The position numbers and the translations under genes are program-made. The notes beneath the pieces are model-generated. The model searched no databases. It worked only from the letters and a program-made list of their open reading frames with translations, and was not told where the DNA came from. A DNA stretch of 64,000 bases from JBCBKU01 sp965267475 (GTDB lineage: Bacteria; Pseudomonadota; Alphaproteobacteria; Rhodobacterales; Rhodobacteraceae): NCBI GenBank assembly GCA_965267475.1, contig OZ254079.1, positions 1,488,001-1,552,000 of the forward strand, in the 5' to 3' direction. This document shows, piece by piece, positions 35,886 through 45,445 of this stretch. Numbering within the stretch: the first letter of the stretch is position 1; each line of letters begins with the position of its first letter.

Positions 35886-36402
35886 CACTTGGTGTTGCCA
35901 TGCAGCGACCCGATGCCTGGATGCAAGCGAAACCCATTCGCTTGGTCCGCTCTGCCGCATCAACAAGGACTGGAAATCCAAGTTCGGTTTTGTCCGCATA
36001 ACCGGCCTTGGATACCATCCGGAGGCCCGCAAACTTGACCGAAAGTGTCGCATGACCGGTTTGAGCCCAAACCTACAAAATGCTGCGTTGCCACGATGTC
36101 AGCTATTGCGCTTGCTAGAGCAAAAGAGAGTAGCCACGAAAGGGCCGTTCTCTTCGAATTGTCCGCTTCGGCTCCGTTCTCAGTTGCGTTCGGCCTGGCA
36201 TTCATTCTTGGCTTGGCGAATTGCTGTCAAAGTGACTGGCCATTTTCTTGAGCCAGCTAACGCGTTGAGAGGGCTCCGTTACCGCAGCGGCGCTCCCTTC
36301 AGAAAGTGTCGCGCTGTGTTGCGTCGTCGACTCAATGAAGCCGGATTCAGTTTTTTTTCAAAGGTTTCACGTAGCGACGAAAAGCCAAACAGGAAGCCCA
36401 CG
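35886..36402. other. Intergenic region with repeat copy A
   Basis: These 517 bases lack a supportable gene. Several frames overlap here, but the protein character is poor and one copy of a duplicated 36-base repeat (36189-36224) lies inside. The segment TTGTCCGCTTCGGCTCC at 36159 recurs with one change at 49356. Confidence 0.5.
36189..36224 (+). repeat. 36-bp interspersed repeat, copy A
   Basis: This copy beginning TTCGGCCTGGCATTC matches 37009-37044 at 34 of 36 positions. Both copies are in non-coding DNA on either side of the CBS gene and in the same orientation. Confidence 0.85.
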
Positions 36403-36825
36403 ATGATCAATGTTTCTGACTTGTTGATGACTAAGGAATTCTGGGACATCAAAAGCCTTGCCCCGGGAGCAACCGCCAAAAGGGCAGCTCAAGTGCTGCT
36501 TGACGCGGGTGTGGGCGCGTTGATCGTTAAGGAAGAGTCCGACGGCATTGCTGGTATAGTAACAGAGCGCGACCTCTTGAGGGTCGTGGCTGAGCGGGTG
36601 CCGAATGGTGGCGAGACAAAGGTCGCAGAAATTATGTCCCGTTCGCTGATTACCTGCGATCCCAGCGATCCATTGACGGCCGTACTTCGACGCATGAACG
36701 AACATCACATTCGGCATGTACCTGTCGTAGAGGGAGACGAGTTGGTAGGTTTGCTCAGCACTCGTGAAGTAACAAACGCGCTAGAAGTGCTAGACTTCGA
36801 TTCATGTAGTGGCATGGGGGCTTAG
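36403..36825 (+). CDS. CBS-domain protein
   Basis: This 140-residue protein starts at ATG 36403 (MINVSDLLMTKEF), preceded by an AGGA site. A longer frame from 36052 runs through repeat DNA and was rejected. It contains two CBS motifs forming a Bateman module: GVGALIVKEESDGIAGIVTERDLLR and HIRHVPVVEGDELVGLLSTREV. Such stand-alone modules bind adenine nucleotides or NAD-type ligands and regulate partner proteins. The partner is not evident here. Confidence 0.88.
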   Translation: MINVSDLLMTKEFWDIKSLAPGATAKRAAQVLLDAGVGALIVKEESDGIAGIVTERDLLRVVAERVPNGGETKVAEIMSRSLITCDPSDPLTAVLRRMNEHHIRHVPVVEGDELVGLLSTREVTNALEVLDFDSCSGMGA

Positions 36826-37633
36826 TCGCGCGGATCGTTGCAACTCTCGCAACGACCGTAACGTCTGTCGTAAGTGCATCCACTAGCTAGCACAAAGGCC
36901 AACTCTGTAACCGAACAGCCTACGTTCAAAGCTGCACCGTGCGTCTTTGCGAACCGGCGTTCCCATCGATGCACGGACGGGGCCGAAGCAAGCAAGATAT
37001 GCGGCGCATTCGGCCTAGCATTCATTCTTGGCTTGGTGAATTGCCTGTTCGATACAAAGCCAAAACCAATTGATCGATGCGTCGGCATCAACACCGTATT
37101 GCTCGATTTCTGCTCGGAACTCGCTGTCCGCAAGTATGTTGAGACGAACCAGCTCGCCTTCGGCGGAAGCACTGGCGCGATCAGAATTCTTCAACGACGG
37201 TGTCCTGGCTGGTTACCATTTCGATGTTACGCCTCCGACGCATTTGGACAAGCTGTCTTATTGGTCAACCTCGATCCGGGACCTGATGAAGCGGGCGACA
37301 TCTCAGCGGCGAAATTTCCTGCGCACGCTGCACCCGCAGACGCAAACCGCAGACCCTTGGACTAGCGGTTGTTCGGATCCAAACACAGTTAGGTGCAACT
37401 CGTTACAAAATGAGAGTTGCGCGCTCACGACGATTGCGGGCCCCCAACGAGGCACTCATCGGGTCATTTTCTGATGCGTTTGCCATAGCAGTTAACGAGG
37501 TCGCAATGTCTGACAAGAGTGAGCACTCTAGCCAGCGGGCTTACTGCGTCCTTCTGAGGCCGAGGAGACGAAGGATACTCGCTTTAAGCATCGCACTGGC
37601 GGATTCAGCGAAATTACAGTAGAGATTCGATAT
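36826..37633. other. Gene-poor region with repeat copy B
   Basis: Over 800 bases without a supportable gene. Frames around 36874-37365 and 37070-37474 overlap each other and cross a repeat, so they look like remnants or noise. The stretch ends at the operator of the LacI-type gene. Confidence 0.5.
37009..37044 (+). repeat. 36-bp interspersed repeat, copy B
   Basis: Second copy, beginning TTCGGCCTAGCATTC, differing from copy A at two positions. Confidence 0.85.
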
Positions 37634-37647
37634 CTAAATCGATTTAG
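37634..37647. promoter_or_regulatory. LacI-type operator palindrome
   Basis: CTAAATCGATTTAG is a perfect 14-base palindrome with the central CG step typical of LacI-family operators. It ends 11 bases before the start of the LacI-type gene, so the regulator probably represses itself. Confidence 0.8.
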
Positions 37648-37658
37648 GCGAGGAATTC

Positions 37659-38684
37659 ATGCCGAAGCCAACGATTGCGGACATTTCCCGTTTGGCAGGG
37701 GTTAGCCAAGCGACAGTAGACCGAGCATTGAACCAACGCAGAGGTGTCAACGTCGTCACAAAAGAACGCGTATTCGAAGCAGCCGACAGTCTCGGATATC
37801 GGTATCTTCCGAGAAACCCGATGACCGTGCCTCGCCACACATCCTTCCGGGTGATCTTTCCTCAAGGTTGCGGCTGGTTCACTCAAAGCCTCAAGGGATC
37901 GCTGGTTAGGCACTGCGAAAGCCAATCCCTGCCGAGGAATTGCCTAAGTTTCTCGGCGACTCGGCTTAGTCCCGACGCAGTGGTAAAGGCAATCGAACGT
38001 GCCGTGTCTGAAGAAGTTGATGCTATCGCACTATTTGCGATCAATGCACCGGAGGTCCGCGCTGCAATCAACCGAGCAGTCCATGCGGGTGTATTGGTCG
38101 TTACATTGGTGGCAGACGTGCCAGGATCTGATCGCCATGCATTCGTCGGAATTGACAACCTGGCCGCCGGTCGCACAGCCGCTCGTCTCCTGGGAGGACT
38201 TGCCCACAGGAATGGGGGAGATGTTGCTGTCTTGGTCGGTCAAATGCAAAACAAAGACCATTGTGACAGGTATTTCGGGTTTCGCGAGCTGATAAGCAAA
38301 GAGTTCAGAGCTCTGAAAATCATACCCGTTAAAGAAACCAGGTCTTCTGAATACGAAACCCAAGTCTTCATCGAAGAGCTCATTCAACGCGGTACTAAGC
38401 TTGCTGGTGTCTACGTTACTACCGGTGGCGTGCTGGGCGTAACGGATGCGCTGAGTAGTGCCAACAAAACTGATGTTGTCGTGGTAGCTCACGATTTGAC
38501 CTCCACCACACGGAGGCTCCTCGTGCACCGGCAAATCAGCGCATTGGTTTGTCAGGACCCAAGTCGGATCGCGTACTCGGCAGTACAGCTGATGTCAGAT
38601 GCCATCCATGCGGACGGCGTTCAGGAAATCCCTGATAACACCACAATACCCATCGAAATCTTTGTTCCAGAAAACCTATCCTAG
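37659..38684 (+). CDS. LacI-family transcriptional regulator
   Basis: This 341-residue protein has an N-terminal LacI helix-turn-helix (TIADISRLAGVSQATVDRALN) and hinge region, then a periplasmic-binding-protein-like sugar-sensing domain. VGIDNLAAGRTAARLLGG is a typical family block. The SQATVDRAL recognition helix resembles regulators of rhizopine/inositol-type sugars. No sugar genes lie beside it, so it is an orphan in this window. It has a self-operator just upstream. Confidence 0.9.
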   Translation: MPKPTIADISRLAGVSQATVDRALNQRRGVNVVTKERVFEAADSLGYRYLPRNPMTVPRHTSFRVIFPQGCGWFTQSLKGSLVRHCESQSLPRNCLSFSATRLSPDAVVKAIERAVSEEVDAIALFAINAPEVRAAINRAVHAGVLVVTLVADVPGSDRHAFVGIDNLAAGRTAARLLGGLAHRNGGDVAVLVGQMQNKDHCDRYFGFRELISKEFRALKIIPVKETRSSEYETQVFIEELIQRGTKLAGVYVTTGGVLGVTDALSSANKTDVVVVAHDLTSTTRRLLVHRQISALVCQDPSRIAYSAVQLMSDAIHADGVQEIPDNTTIPIEIFVPENLS

Positions 38685-38961
38685 GGTAAGGATGGAAACA
38701 CCTCAGCTCTGATGTGATTGCATCAGGTTTTTCACAATTTTGGTTTGCCAACAGGGTAAAGCTCCGTCGCCCGTTCTCTTAGTTTCGCTTCCGAAAAAGC
38801 AGCGCAAACCGGTATTGGGCGTCAAGTGACTCCAAGTATTGCGTTGCAGGTCTTGCTCGATGTTGTCGGGAGAACTCTGATGCATGCGCCCACCGTAATT
38901 ACAGCTCGATGAAACCGCTAATTGATGTGCGGAGTTCGACTTCAAAGACAGAGCCGGTGAA

Positions 38962-39372
38962 ATGAGTTCAGCCATAGAAGTGATGGACTGTGCTGCAGAG
39001 TCTTTCGGTCGAAAGGACTTTTCGCGAGCTGCGGCCATGTTCACCGTACCAGCATGCATATTTTTGGGGAGAAGTGTGCTTCTCTTGAGAGATCACGTTG
39101 AGGCGGCATCGGCGCTTGCGACGCTTTATCGCAATTTGCGTTCCGAAAACTATGCCTATAGCGAGTGCCGTGTGAACGGCATTCAAGTTAGGTTCGCCGA
39201 CGGCGTGCGGGTCAATATGATCTGGCGAAACTTCGACGCGAATGGCTTAGAAATCAGCGCCTCGACGACGAACGTTTTCTGTCGGCAATCTCAAGAGGGA
39301 TGGCTCATCGAGCTGATCGAGGTTCTTGGCGCACCGGCGGAACGTCACTTCGCGAACTTGCCGTTTAGGTAA
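38962..39372 (+). CDS. NTF2-fold protein
   Basis: This 136-residue protein resembles an NTF2-like domain: an N-terminal helix (IEVMDCAAESFGRKDFSRAAAMFTVPACIF) and C-terminal strands with EGWLIELIEVLGAP. It is similar in layout to the protein encoded at 30763-31233. No catalytic motif is recognised. It stands alone between the LacI-type gene and the catabolic operon. The 277 bases before it show no gene. Confidence 0.6.
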   Translation: MSSAIEVMDCAAESFGRKDFSRAAAMFTVPACIFLGRSVLLLRDHVEAASALATLYRNLRSENYAYSECRVNGIQVRFADGVRVNMIWRNFDANGLEISASTTNVFCRQSQEGWLIELIEVLGAPAERHFANLPFR

Positions 39373-39676
39373 ATGGTTTCGCGGGGATCTCTTCTGTTTT
39401 GCCCTTTGGTCACACAGCAAATTCTCATTCATGCAATTGCGATCCATCGTGGCGGCAGTATAGAGAGCCAACACTTTGTGCAACAATTCTGACTGTCCAT
39501 TGGCGCTTTGCCGGACCTTGGAGCGTCAGCCCTGAGCCCAAAACGGACAGTCCTTGAGGATTTCCTAGCTGCAAGAGTGTCAGAATATTCTAGCCAAGCG
39601 ACTAGCGTCGCACTCTGAACACAGGTCGAAAACTTCGATCGGAAGATGTGCCGGCGTTCGATGGGGTTGTTTGACG
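39373..39676. other. Intergenic region between convergent genes
   Basis: About 300 bases downstream of both flanking genes. I see no gene, repeat or convincing terminator. Confidence 0.5.
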
Positions 39677-41413
39677 TTAATAGTAATGGGGTAAGTTCTT
39701 TGCGCGAGCCGAGCGCACCCAGCTGGGTACGAAGGGAACGATCTTGTCCTGGGTTGGCACAATGATTTCCACAAAATTCACGCCCGGATTTGCGATTGCT
39801 TCAGACAAGATCGGCTCGATGTCGGCCACTGAGAGAATGCGGGACGCCGCGAACCCGAAGCCTTCGGCGACTTTGACGTAATCCACGCCGCCGAAATCTG
39901 TCGACCAGGGTTCGTCAACGTCGTCGAGCAAGACCGCTTCGCCTTTGATCCACCCGAAGCTATCGTTTCTTGTGAGAATGACGGTGACGTTTTTTCCTGA
40001 TCTCTTCAGCGTCTCCATATCGCCCATCACAAAACCAAAGGATCCATCTCCTGTGAAAGAGATGATCGGCCCGTCGCTAGCGAAACTTGCGCCCAAGCCA
40101 GCAGGAACAGAATAGCCGAGAGCTCCCATCGAATAGTTCGTGATGTAGCGCCGCCCCGGTCGAGTGAATGTCAAAAGCGCTGATGGGTAAATCGCGCTGA
40201 CACCGGGTTCGGAGGTGACAATCGCATCGTCGGGCATGACCCGATCCAAAACTTGCGAGAGCTTGACGGGCGAAACCGTTCCTTCAGGCATTGGAATGTT
40301 AGAATTGAAGACCTTGTCCAGCGCCGTCTTTTTCATCTCGGACAGGTCGATCTTCTTTCGTTCAAGGTTGAGCTTTTTCGATCGGATCGTTGCGACCATG
40401 AACTCAAGCGTCGAGCGTGCGTCTCCGACCATCCCAATGTTGACCGGGAAATTGTTCCCGATATGCGCCTCGGCAATATCGAGATGAAGGAAGGTTTTCG
40501 AGGCTGGATCGCCGTAAAGTTTCCAGTGGTCTGTTGCCGCGCTGTCCGTGTTCGAGCCAATGAAGAATACGGTGTCAGCGTCGTGCACGTAGGTGTTGGA
40601 ATACTCCATGCCGCCTCGACCACCGATCACGCGCAACGCCAGCGGGTTGTCTTCGGGGATCGTGCCTTTGCCGGGGGTTGTCGTGCCAACCGGTATCTGG
40701 AGCAATTCCGCAAGTTCAAGGACGATATCCGACGCACCAGAGATCAGCGCGCCTTGTCCACAAACGATGACTGGTTTTTCTGCCGACAAGAGCGTGTCGA
40801 TTGCGGCGTTGACTTTTGGATGGTCGGCGACCGGACGGTGCGCCGGGTAAGTCCCATAGTCTGTGTCCGCGTAGAGATCGTCCAACTCCGCTACCTCGCC
40901 GAAGATATTGATTGGAACCCGGATGTGAACCGGTGCCGGGCGACCGGACGTAGCCACACGAAATGCCCTGCGAAGCAAAAACGGGATTTCTGCGACTTTC
41001 GTTAAGACGAAGGATTCCTTGCAGATGCTGTCATAGAGAGCTGTCTGATCGATACCCGTCAAACCATGGCGCTTGTCCTGATTTATCGGAATGTCTGAGC
41101 TGAAGAAGATGACCGGAACAGAACTTAGATACGCTTCTGTAATACCGGGCGTGCAGTGCGTCACGCCGGGGCTAGGGGCTTCGAGGACGGCGGGTTTGCC
41201 GGTGATCTTGGCGTAAGCTTCTGCTGCATAGGACGCCGTCCGTTCATCTCGGGTCAGGACGAACTCGATCTTCGAATGAGTTCGCCATTCCTTGTACCAT
41301 CCGATCGTCGTCTCACCTGGCAGACCAAAGACATGCTCGACGCCGTGCAATTCGAGCATCGCCAGAAGCGCTTGCGCGCCGTTCATTTCCGTTGGTTCGA
41401 GCTTCTTGAGCAT
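39677..41413 (-). CDS. Thiamine diphosphate-dependent enzyme (acetolactate synthase / decarboxylase-like)
   Basis: This 578-residue protein has the three-domain ThDP layout: the N-terminal Pyr domain with HVFGLPGETTIGWY and RDERTASYAAEAYAK, a central domain, and the C-terminal PP domain with the ThDP motif GDGSFGFVMGDMETL to NDSFGW. It likely decarboxylates or carboligates a 2-oxo acid. Which member (acetolactate synthase-like, benzoylformate decarboxylase-like, sulfoacetaldehyde-type) cannot be decided. It is last in an operon with an enolase-superfamily enzyme and a racemase, suggesting action on a keto acid from that pathway. Confidence 0.85.
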   Translation of the reverse strand: MLKKLEPTEMNGAQALLAMLELHGVEHVFGLPGETTIGWYKEWRTHSKIEFVLTRDERTASYAAEAYAKITGKPAVLEAPSPGVTHCTPGITEAYLSSVPVIFFSSDIPINQDKRHGLTGIDQTALYDSICKESFVLTKVAEIPFLLRRAFRVATSGRPAPVHIRVPINIFGEVAELDDLYADTDYGTYPAHRPVADHPKVNAAIDTLLSAEKPVIVCGQGALISGASDIVLELAELLQIPVGTTTPGKGTIPEDNPLALRVIGGRGGMEYSNTYVHDADTVFFIGSNTDSAATDHWKLYGDPASKTFLHLDIAEAHIGNNFPVNIGMVGDARSTLEFMVATIRSKKLNLERKKIDLSEMKKTALDKVFNSNIPMPEGTVSPVKLSQVLDRVMPDDAIVTSEPGVSAIYPSALLTFTRPGRRYITNYSMGALGYSVPAGLGASFASDGPIISFTGDGSFGFVMGDMETLKRSGKNVTVILTRNDSFGWIKGEAVLLDDVDEPWSTDFGGVDYVKVAEGFGFAASRILSVADIEPILSEAIANPGVNFVEIIVPTQDKIVPFVPSWVRSARAKNLPHYY

Positions 41414-41449
41414 CGGTTCGTCCTTCAGGACGCCACTAGCAGCGGCGGG

Positions 41450-42571
41450 TCACTCTAAAACACTGGTTCGATATTGGTTGAGGCGGTCTGGGTCAGGTGA
41501 TGTTCCCAACCCGGCAGCATGCGGCAGATGTACGTGGCCGCTCTGAACCGGAAACGGACTGACGGCCAAGTCTGCTTCGGCGTAGTAGGTCGACATATAG
41601 AACTCACAGCCCAGCGTTAGGTTCGGGATTGCGGCCATCAGATGGGCTCCGGCCATGTGAGCGATCGAGGTCTCGAACATGCAGCCGCCGTAGACCTCGA
41701 TCCCGGCCGCGCGCGCTATCGCCGCAACCTCGATGCAACGGCGGATGCCGCCTGCCTTTGCGGTTTTCAAGGAAAAGACATCCGCCATACGGGCCTGTGC
41801 GCCTCGCAAGGCATCGCCAACCCCGAAGACGCTTTCATCGGCCATGATCGGGACGTCGACGGCACGCGTGATTTCGGCTAGCGCTTCCCGCTCATTTTTC
41901 TTCACCGGTTGCTCGACGAAATCTGGCCGGAACGCCTCGAGATCTCGAATGTGTCTGATGGCATCATGCGCGCTCAGGCCCTGATTGTAGTCAAGGCGCA
42001 GGCGCAATTCGTCGCCGTACCGGTCGCGCAGTTTTTCCAGCCGCATTACATCGAACCGATGGTCGGCGAAACCCGTCTTGAGCTTCAGAATGCGGATCCC
42101 ATCGTCCCAGAGCCTTGCCACGTCGTCGAGATCGGCATCGAAATCCGGGTTTGCGACAGAGAAACTGAGCGGGATCTTCTCGCGGTGTTGTCCTCCGACG
42201 AGATCCGCAATTGGTAGGCCCGCAATCTGGCCGGCAAGATCGAGCAACGCGCACTCCAATGCGGCTTTTGCTTCGGGATGCCCTACAAGGATGCGATCGG
42301 CATCCGTCATGATCGGCTCAACATGGACCGGATCGCGACCGATCACGTTGGGCCGCAAATGTACGTGCAGCGCAGCGGTATTCGCCTCAAGTGTACCTGT
42401 AAAAACGGGCCAGGGCGAAGCTTCACCCCAACCGACGAGCCCAGTGTCCGTGGTCAATTCGCAAAGGGCAGCGTTGATGCCACCGACATCTCCGGATCCG
42501 TGGGAATGTACCGCTTTTGCGGGGATCGAAATGCAATGCACACGCATGCTGATGACGCAATGGTCGCTCAT
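41450..42571 (-). CDS. Enolase-superfamily enzyme, muconate-lactonizing subgroup
   Basis: This 373-residue enzyme has the KxK catalytic motif in LKLKTG, metal ligands in RLDYNQ, FVEQP and ADES, and the second catalytic lysine in SLKTAKAGG. This is the MLE-subgroup pattern, whose members are cycloisomerases, N-acylamino-acid or dipeptide racemases and epimerases, and dehydratases. With an Asp/Glu racemase-family gene directly upstream, an epimerase or racemase role on an amino acid derivative is plausible. Its ATG overlaps the racemase stop by one base. Confidence 0.87.
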   Translation of the reverse strand: MSDHCVISMRVHCISIPAKAVHSHGSGDVGGINAALCELTTDTGLVGWGEASPWPVFTGTLEANTAALHVHLRPNVIGRDPVHVEPIMTDADRILVGHPEAKAALECALLDLAGQIAGLPIADLVGGQHREKIPLSFSVANPDFDADLDDVARLWDDGIRILKLKTGFADHRFDVMRLEKLRDRYGDELRLRLDYNQGLSAHDAIRHIRDLEAFRPDFVEQPVKKNEREALAEITRAVDVPIMADESVFGVGDALRGAQARMADVFSLKTAKAGGIRRCIEVAAIARAAGIEVYGGCMFETSIAHMAGAHLMAAIPNLTLGCEFYMSTYYAEADLAVSPFPVQSGHVHLPHAAGLGTSPDPDRLNQYRTSVLE

Positions 42572-43323
42572 CAGTCGGGATCCACTGTCGACATTGAATC
42601 ATCAAGATCCATCAGGAACCTGCGCGGCAACAGCGCTGACTGAAACCAAAGGAGATAGGTGTAAATCGAGAATACCGGGCGACCGGTCGCGCAGCGAATG
42701 TCAGCTGCATAGGGAACCATGTTTGTGCATTCCAGCAAGATGGCACCGACATCAGGATTATCTGAGACGAGCTTTTGCGCTGCCGCTATGTTCTCGGCGC
42801 GCGCGATATCAAAATCGATTTCCCTGGCGTCACCGAGAATCTGCTCGGTGAAATGCGACCCGGCGCCCGTTCCAACCACTGGCGTACCCGGCGCTATCCC
42901 GGCGGCCGCAAGGTGTTCGGGGCTAAAGGTCTCGGAAGAGATCGTGAGAATGCCGACCGTCCTGTCACTTGGTAGCGTTTGCTGGATCAGGGGCGCCTGA
43001 AGCAAAGATGACGATGCCACTGGTACACCAAGCTCTCGGGACATCTCTTTCTGAAAGGGAACGAGGAACCCGCAATTCGTGGCGACGCCGTCGCACCCCA
43101 TGTCGACGAGTTCACGTCCCGCATCGACGAATGAATGCAAAAGTTGTGTCGCGTCGCCTCTAACAACGTTGTCAGGCGTCGCCGCGCGCACGACCATGTA
43201 TTGAACTGGGAATGGCCACGTTGTGGCATTGCCAATATCGCCCGGAATCCTTGGGAACTGCGTGTTCAGCATCAGAATACCCACGGACGCCCCGTAGACG
43301 GTCTTACCACCCGTAGCGATCAA
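42571..43323 (-). CDS. Asp/Glu racemase-superfamily protein
   Basis: This 250-residue protein carries the paired catalytic cysteines of the superfamily in VATNCGFLVPF and ILLECTNMVPY. Relatives include hydantoin racemase, maleate isomerase and arylmalonate decarboxylase, which share the fold but act on different acids. The substrate is unknown. It overlaps the GntR stop by four bases (ATGA) and the enolase-superfamily gene by one, so all are translated together. Confidence 0.85.
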   Translation of the reverse strand: MIATGGKTVYGASVGILMLNTQFPRIPGDIGNATTWPFPVQYMVVRAATPDNVVRGDATQLLHSFVDAGRELVDMGCDGVATNCGFLVPFQKEMSRELGVPVASSSLLQAPLIQQTLPSDRTVGILTISSETFSPEHLAAAGIAPGTPVVGTGAGSHFTEQILGDAREIDFDIARAENIAAAQKLVSDNPDVGAILLECTNMVPYAADIRCATGRPVFSIYTYLLWFQSALLPRRFLMDLDDSMSTVDPD

Positions 43324-44021
43324 GCAATCTCCTCCCTTGGCGCGTAGAGATCCGCGAAAGCGAGCCGTACGGCTTCGGACGCATGTTGTGCGCGATCTCC
43401 GATATGGCTTCGCATAGCTTCAGCAGCGGCAAGAGCATCACCATTTCGGACCAAGGTCAGGATGGCTCGATGCCGCTCTGTCGTTGTTCGTCCAGCCGCC
43501 TGCAACCGTCGAAGATCGGCGGTACGGACGAATCGGATCTTGTCATAGATTGTTTCAAGCATGCCTTGCAGCTCGGGGTTGCCGGACAAAGCCACCAGTT
43601 GCAGATGGAAAGCCTCGTCCAGCTCCATCAAGCGGATCGGTTCAGTGCATGAGGCATACTCTTCGGCGGAAACGTCAAGCGAGGTCTCGATCGCGTCAAG
43701 CTCCTCAGCCGAAGCCCGGAGCGCCGCCTGTCGCGTGGCCTCGCATTCGATCGCCATTCGAGCTTCGTAGAGGTGTCTAATTCTCCTGTCGGAGAGAGAC
43801 CGGCAGTAAAATCCGCGACCGGCATGAAATTCGACGAAGCCTTCGGCCACGAGTCGATTCAGAGCTTCACGAAGGGGTGTTCTACTTGCGCCCAGACTTC
43901 TTGAAAGCGCTGATTCATTGATCCTTTCGCCGGGCTTAAAGGCGAATGACGCCGCCATTGAACGCAGGCTGGCGTAAAGCGAACTCACTGTGTCTTCGAG
44001 CTTTGACGGTGCGTCGCTCAT
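43320..44021 (-). CDS. GntR-family regulator, FCD type
   Basis: This 233-residue protein has an N-terminal winged helix (INESALSRSLGASRTPLREALNRL) and an FCD ligand domain with LDEAFHLQL and a later RHRAIL-type histidine. It leads the racemase-enolase-ThDP operon and is divergent from the DadA-like oxidoreductase operon. It most likely controls both through the palindrome at 44091-44102. Confidence 0.92.
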   Translation of the reverse strand: MSDAPSKLEDTVSSLYASLRSMAASFAFKPGERINESALSRSLGASRTPLREALNRLVAEGFVEFHAGRGFYCRSLSDRRIRHLYEARMAIECEATRQAALRASAEELDAIETSLDVSAEEYASCTEPIRLMELDEAFHLQLVALSGNPELQGMLETIYDKIRFVRTADLRRLQAAGRTTTERHRAILTLVRNGDALAAAEAMRSHIGDRAQHASEAVRLAFADLYAPREEIA

Positions 44022-44090
44022 TGCATGACAACTCTCCTGATCGAATCAAGCTAGCGCAGGTCTTGCGCTGAGCGCAATCCTGTGCATTGC

Positions 44091-44102
44091 TCTGTATACA
44101 GA
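44091..44102. promoter_or_regulatory. GntR-type operator palindrome
   Basis: TCTGTATACAGA is a perfect 12-base palindrome with the TGTATACA core common for FCD-type GntR regulators. It lies in the 154-base divergent region between the GntR and oxidoreductase genes. Confidence 0.75.
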
Positions 44103-44175
44103 TGCAAGATGTAGAATGCGAAGTCGTCATGCGCAGGCTTGACTGGGCTTTTGGGGGATTGAAATACCGGATCGC

Positions 44176-45405
44176 GTGATTATAGCCGGCGCCGGAATTG
44201 TGGGCGTGTCGACGGGGATCTGGCTGCGCAGATTTAGCGACGCCGAAGTAACGATCATCGACAGATTAGCTCCGGGTGAAGGCACATCCCACGGCAACGC
44301 GGGTGTGATCGCGGCATGCTCTGTCGTTCCCGTCACTGCGCCGGGCCTTGTTCGCAAATCGCCCAAGATGCTGATGACCCCCGATTTCCCGCTGTTCATG
44401 CGATGGGGATATTTTCCGAAACTTCTGCCTTGGCTGATCAAATATCTCGGCAACGCAAACGATGCGGACACGCGCCGGATATCTGAAGGTCTCGTGACAA
44501 TCGTTGCCGATAGCGTTGAGCAGCACCGCGCCCTTGTTGCGGACACTGGCGCGGCAGAATGGGTACAGGACACGGACTATTCTTTCGCCTACGCGAACCG
44601 GGCAGCATTCGAAGGGGATGCATACACCTGGAGTCTCCGCAAGGACGCAGGGTTCGAACCAGTTGTGCGAGAGGGCGATGCGCTGAGAGAGTTCGAGCCG
44701 AATCTATCGCCTGAGGTCGGCCTACTCGCGACGATGACCGATCATGGCTTCATCCGCGATCCCGGCGGCTACGTGAAGGCGCTCGCGTCTGAGTTCGAGA
44801 AGATGGGTGGAAAGATCGTCACTGCAGAGATCAAAGACTTTGGACTCACGGACGACAGGGCCACTGCTGCTTTGACGTCTGACGGGCGCTTCGATTGCGA
44901 TCGACTCGTTCTTGCAACGGGCGTCTGGTCAAAACTGTTGATGAAGAAACTTGGCCTTTCGATCCCACTCGAGACAGAACGTGGCTATCATATTGTCTTC
45001 GAAGGCGCGGAGAACGGACCCTCTCATCCGATCATGGTTGCGAGCGGAAAGTTTGTCGCGACCCCGATGAACGCGGGTCTTCGTTGCGCGGGCATCGTTG
45101 AGTTCGGAGGACTGGATGCCGGCCCCGCCAAAGCCCCATTGGATCTGCTTAGGCGGCACGTGAAAACAGCGTTCCCGGACCTGAAATTCAGCGGTGAGGT
45201 CGAGTGGCTTGGGCATCGTCCGGCACCATCGGACAGCCTGCCACTTATCGGAGAAATCCGCGGCACCGGCGTCTACACGGCGTTCGGACATCATCACATT
45301 GGATTGACCGGCGGCCCCAAGACCGGAAGGATGGTGGCTGGGCTCGTCGCGGACCGGCCGGTGAATACCGACCTTCAGGCGTTCAGTCCGATGCGGTTCG
45401 CCTGA
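44176..45405 (+). CDS. FAD-dependent oxidoreductase, D-amino-acid dehydrogenase-like
   Basis: This 409-residue DAO-fold flavoprotein has an N-terminal dinucleotide motif GAGIVGVSTG and a C-terminal FAD-contact block RPAPSDSLPLIG to GHHHIGLTGGP, as in DadA. It should oxidise a D-amino acid or N-substituted amine to a keto or imino acid, passing electrons to the membrane. The GTG at 44176 begins six codons after an ATT preceded by GGGGG; no ATG is available, so the true start is uncertain. First gene of a TRAP transporter operon. Confidence 0.87.
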   Translation: MIIAGAGIVGVSTGIWLRRFSDAEVTIIDRLAPGEGTSHGNAGVIAACSVVPVTAPGLVRKSPKMLMTPDFPLFMRWGYFPKLLPWLIKYLGNANDADTRRISEGLVTIVADSVEQHRALVADTGAAEWVQDTDYSFAYANRAAFEGDAYTWSLRKDAGFEPVVREGDALREFEPNLSPEVGLLATMTDHGFIRDPGGYVKALASEFEKMGGKIVTAEIKDFGLTDDRATAALTSDGRFDCDRLVLATGVWSKLLMKKLGLSIPLETERGYHIVFEGAENGPSHPIMVASGKFVATPMNAGLRCAGIVEFGGLDAGPAKAPLDLLRRHVKTAFPDLKFSGEVEWLGHRPAPSDSLPLIGEIRGTGVYTAFGHHHIGLTGGPKTGRMVAGLVADRPVNTDLQAFSPMRFA

Positions 45406-45445
45406 AGCCGCCAAAAAAAACAAGACGACCAACAAGGAGAGAAAG

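Noticed and set aside
36052..36402. N-terminal extension of the CBS protein
   Set aside because: It translates repeat DNA and the domain starts cleanly at the ATG at 36403 with its own ribosome site.
36874..37474. Overlapping frames of 163 and 134 codons as genes
   Set aside because: They overlap each other in different frames, cross the 36-bp repeat, and show no family-like pattern or ribosome site.
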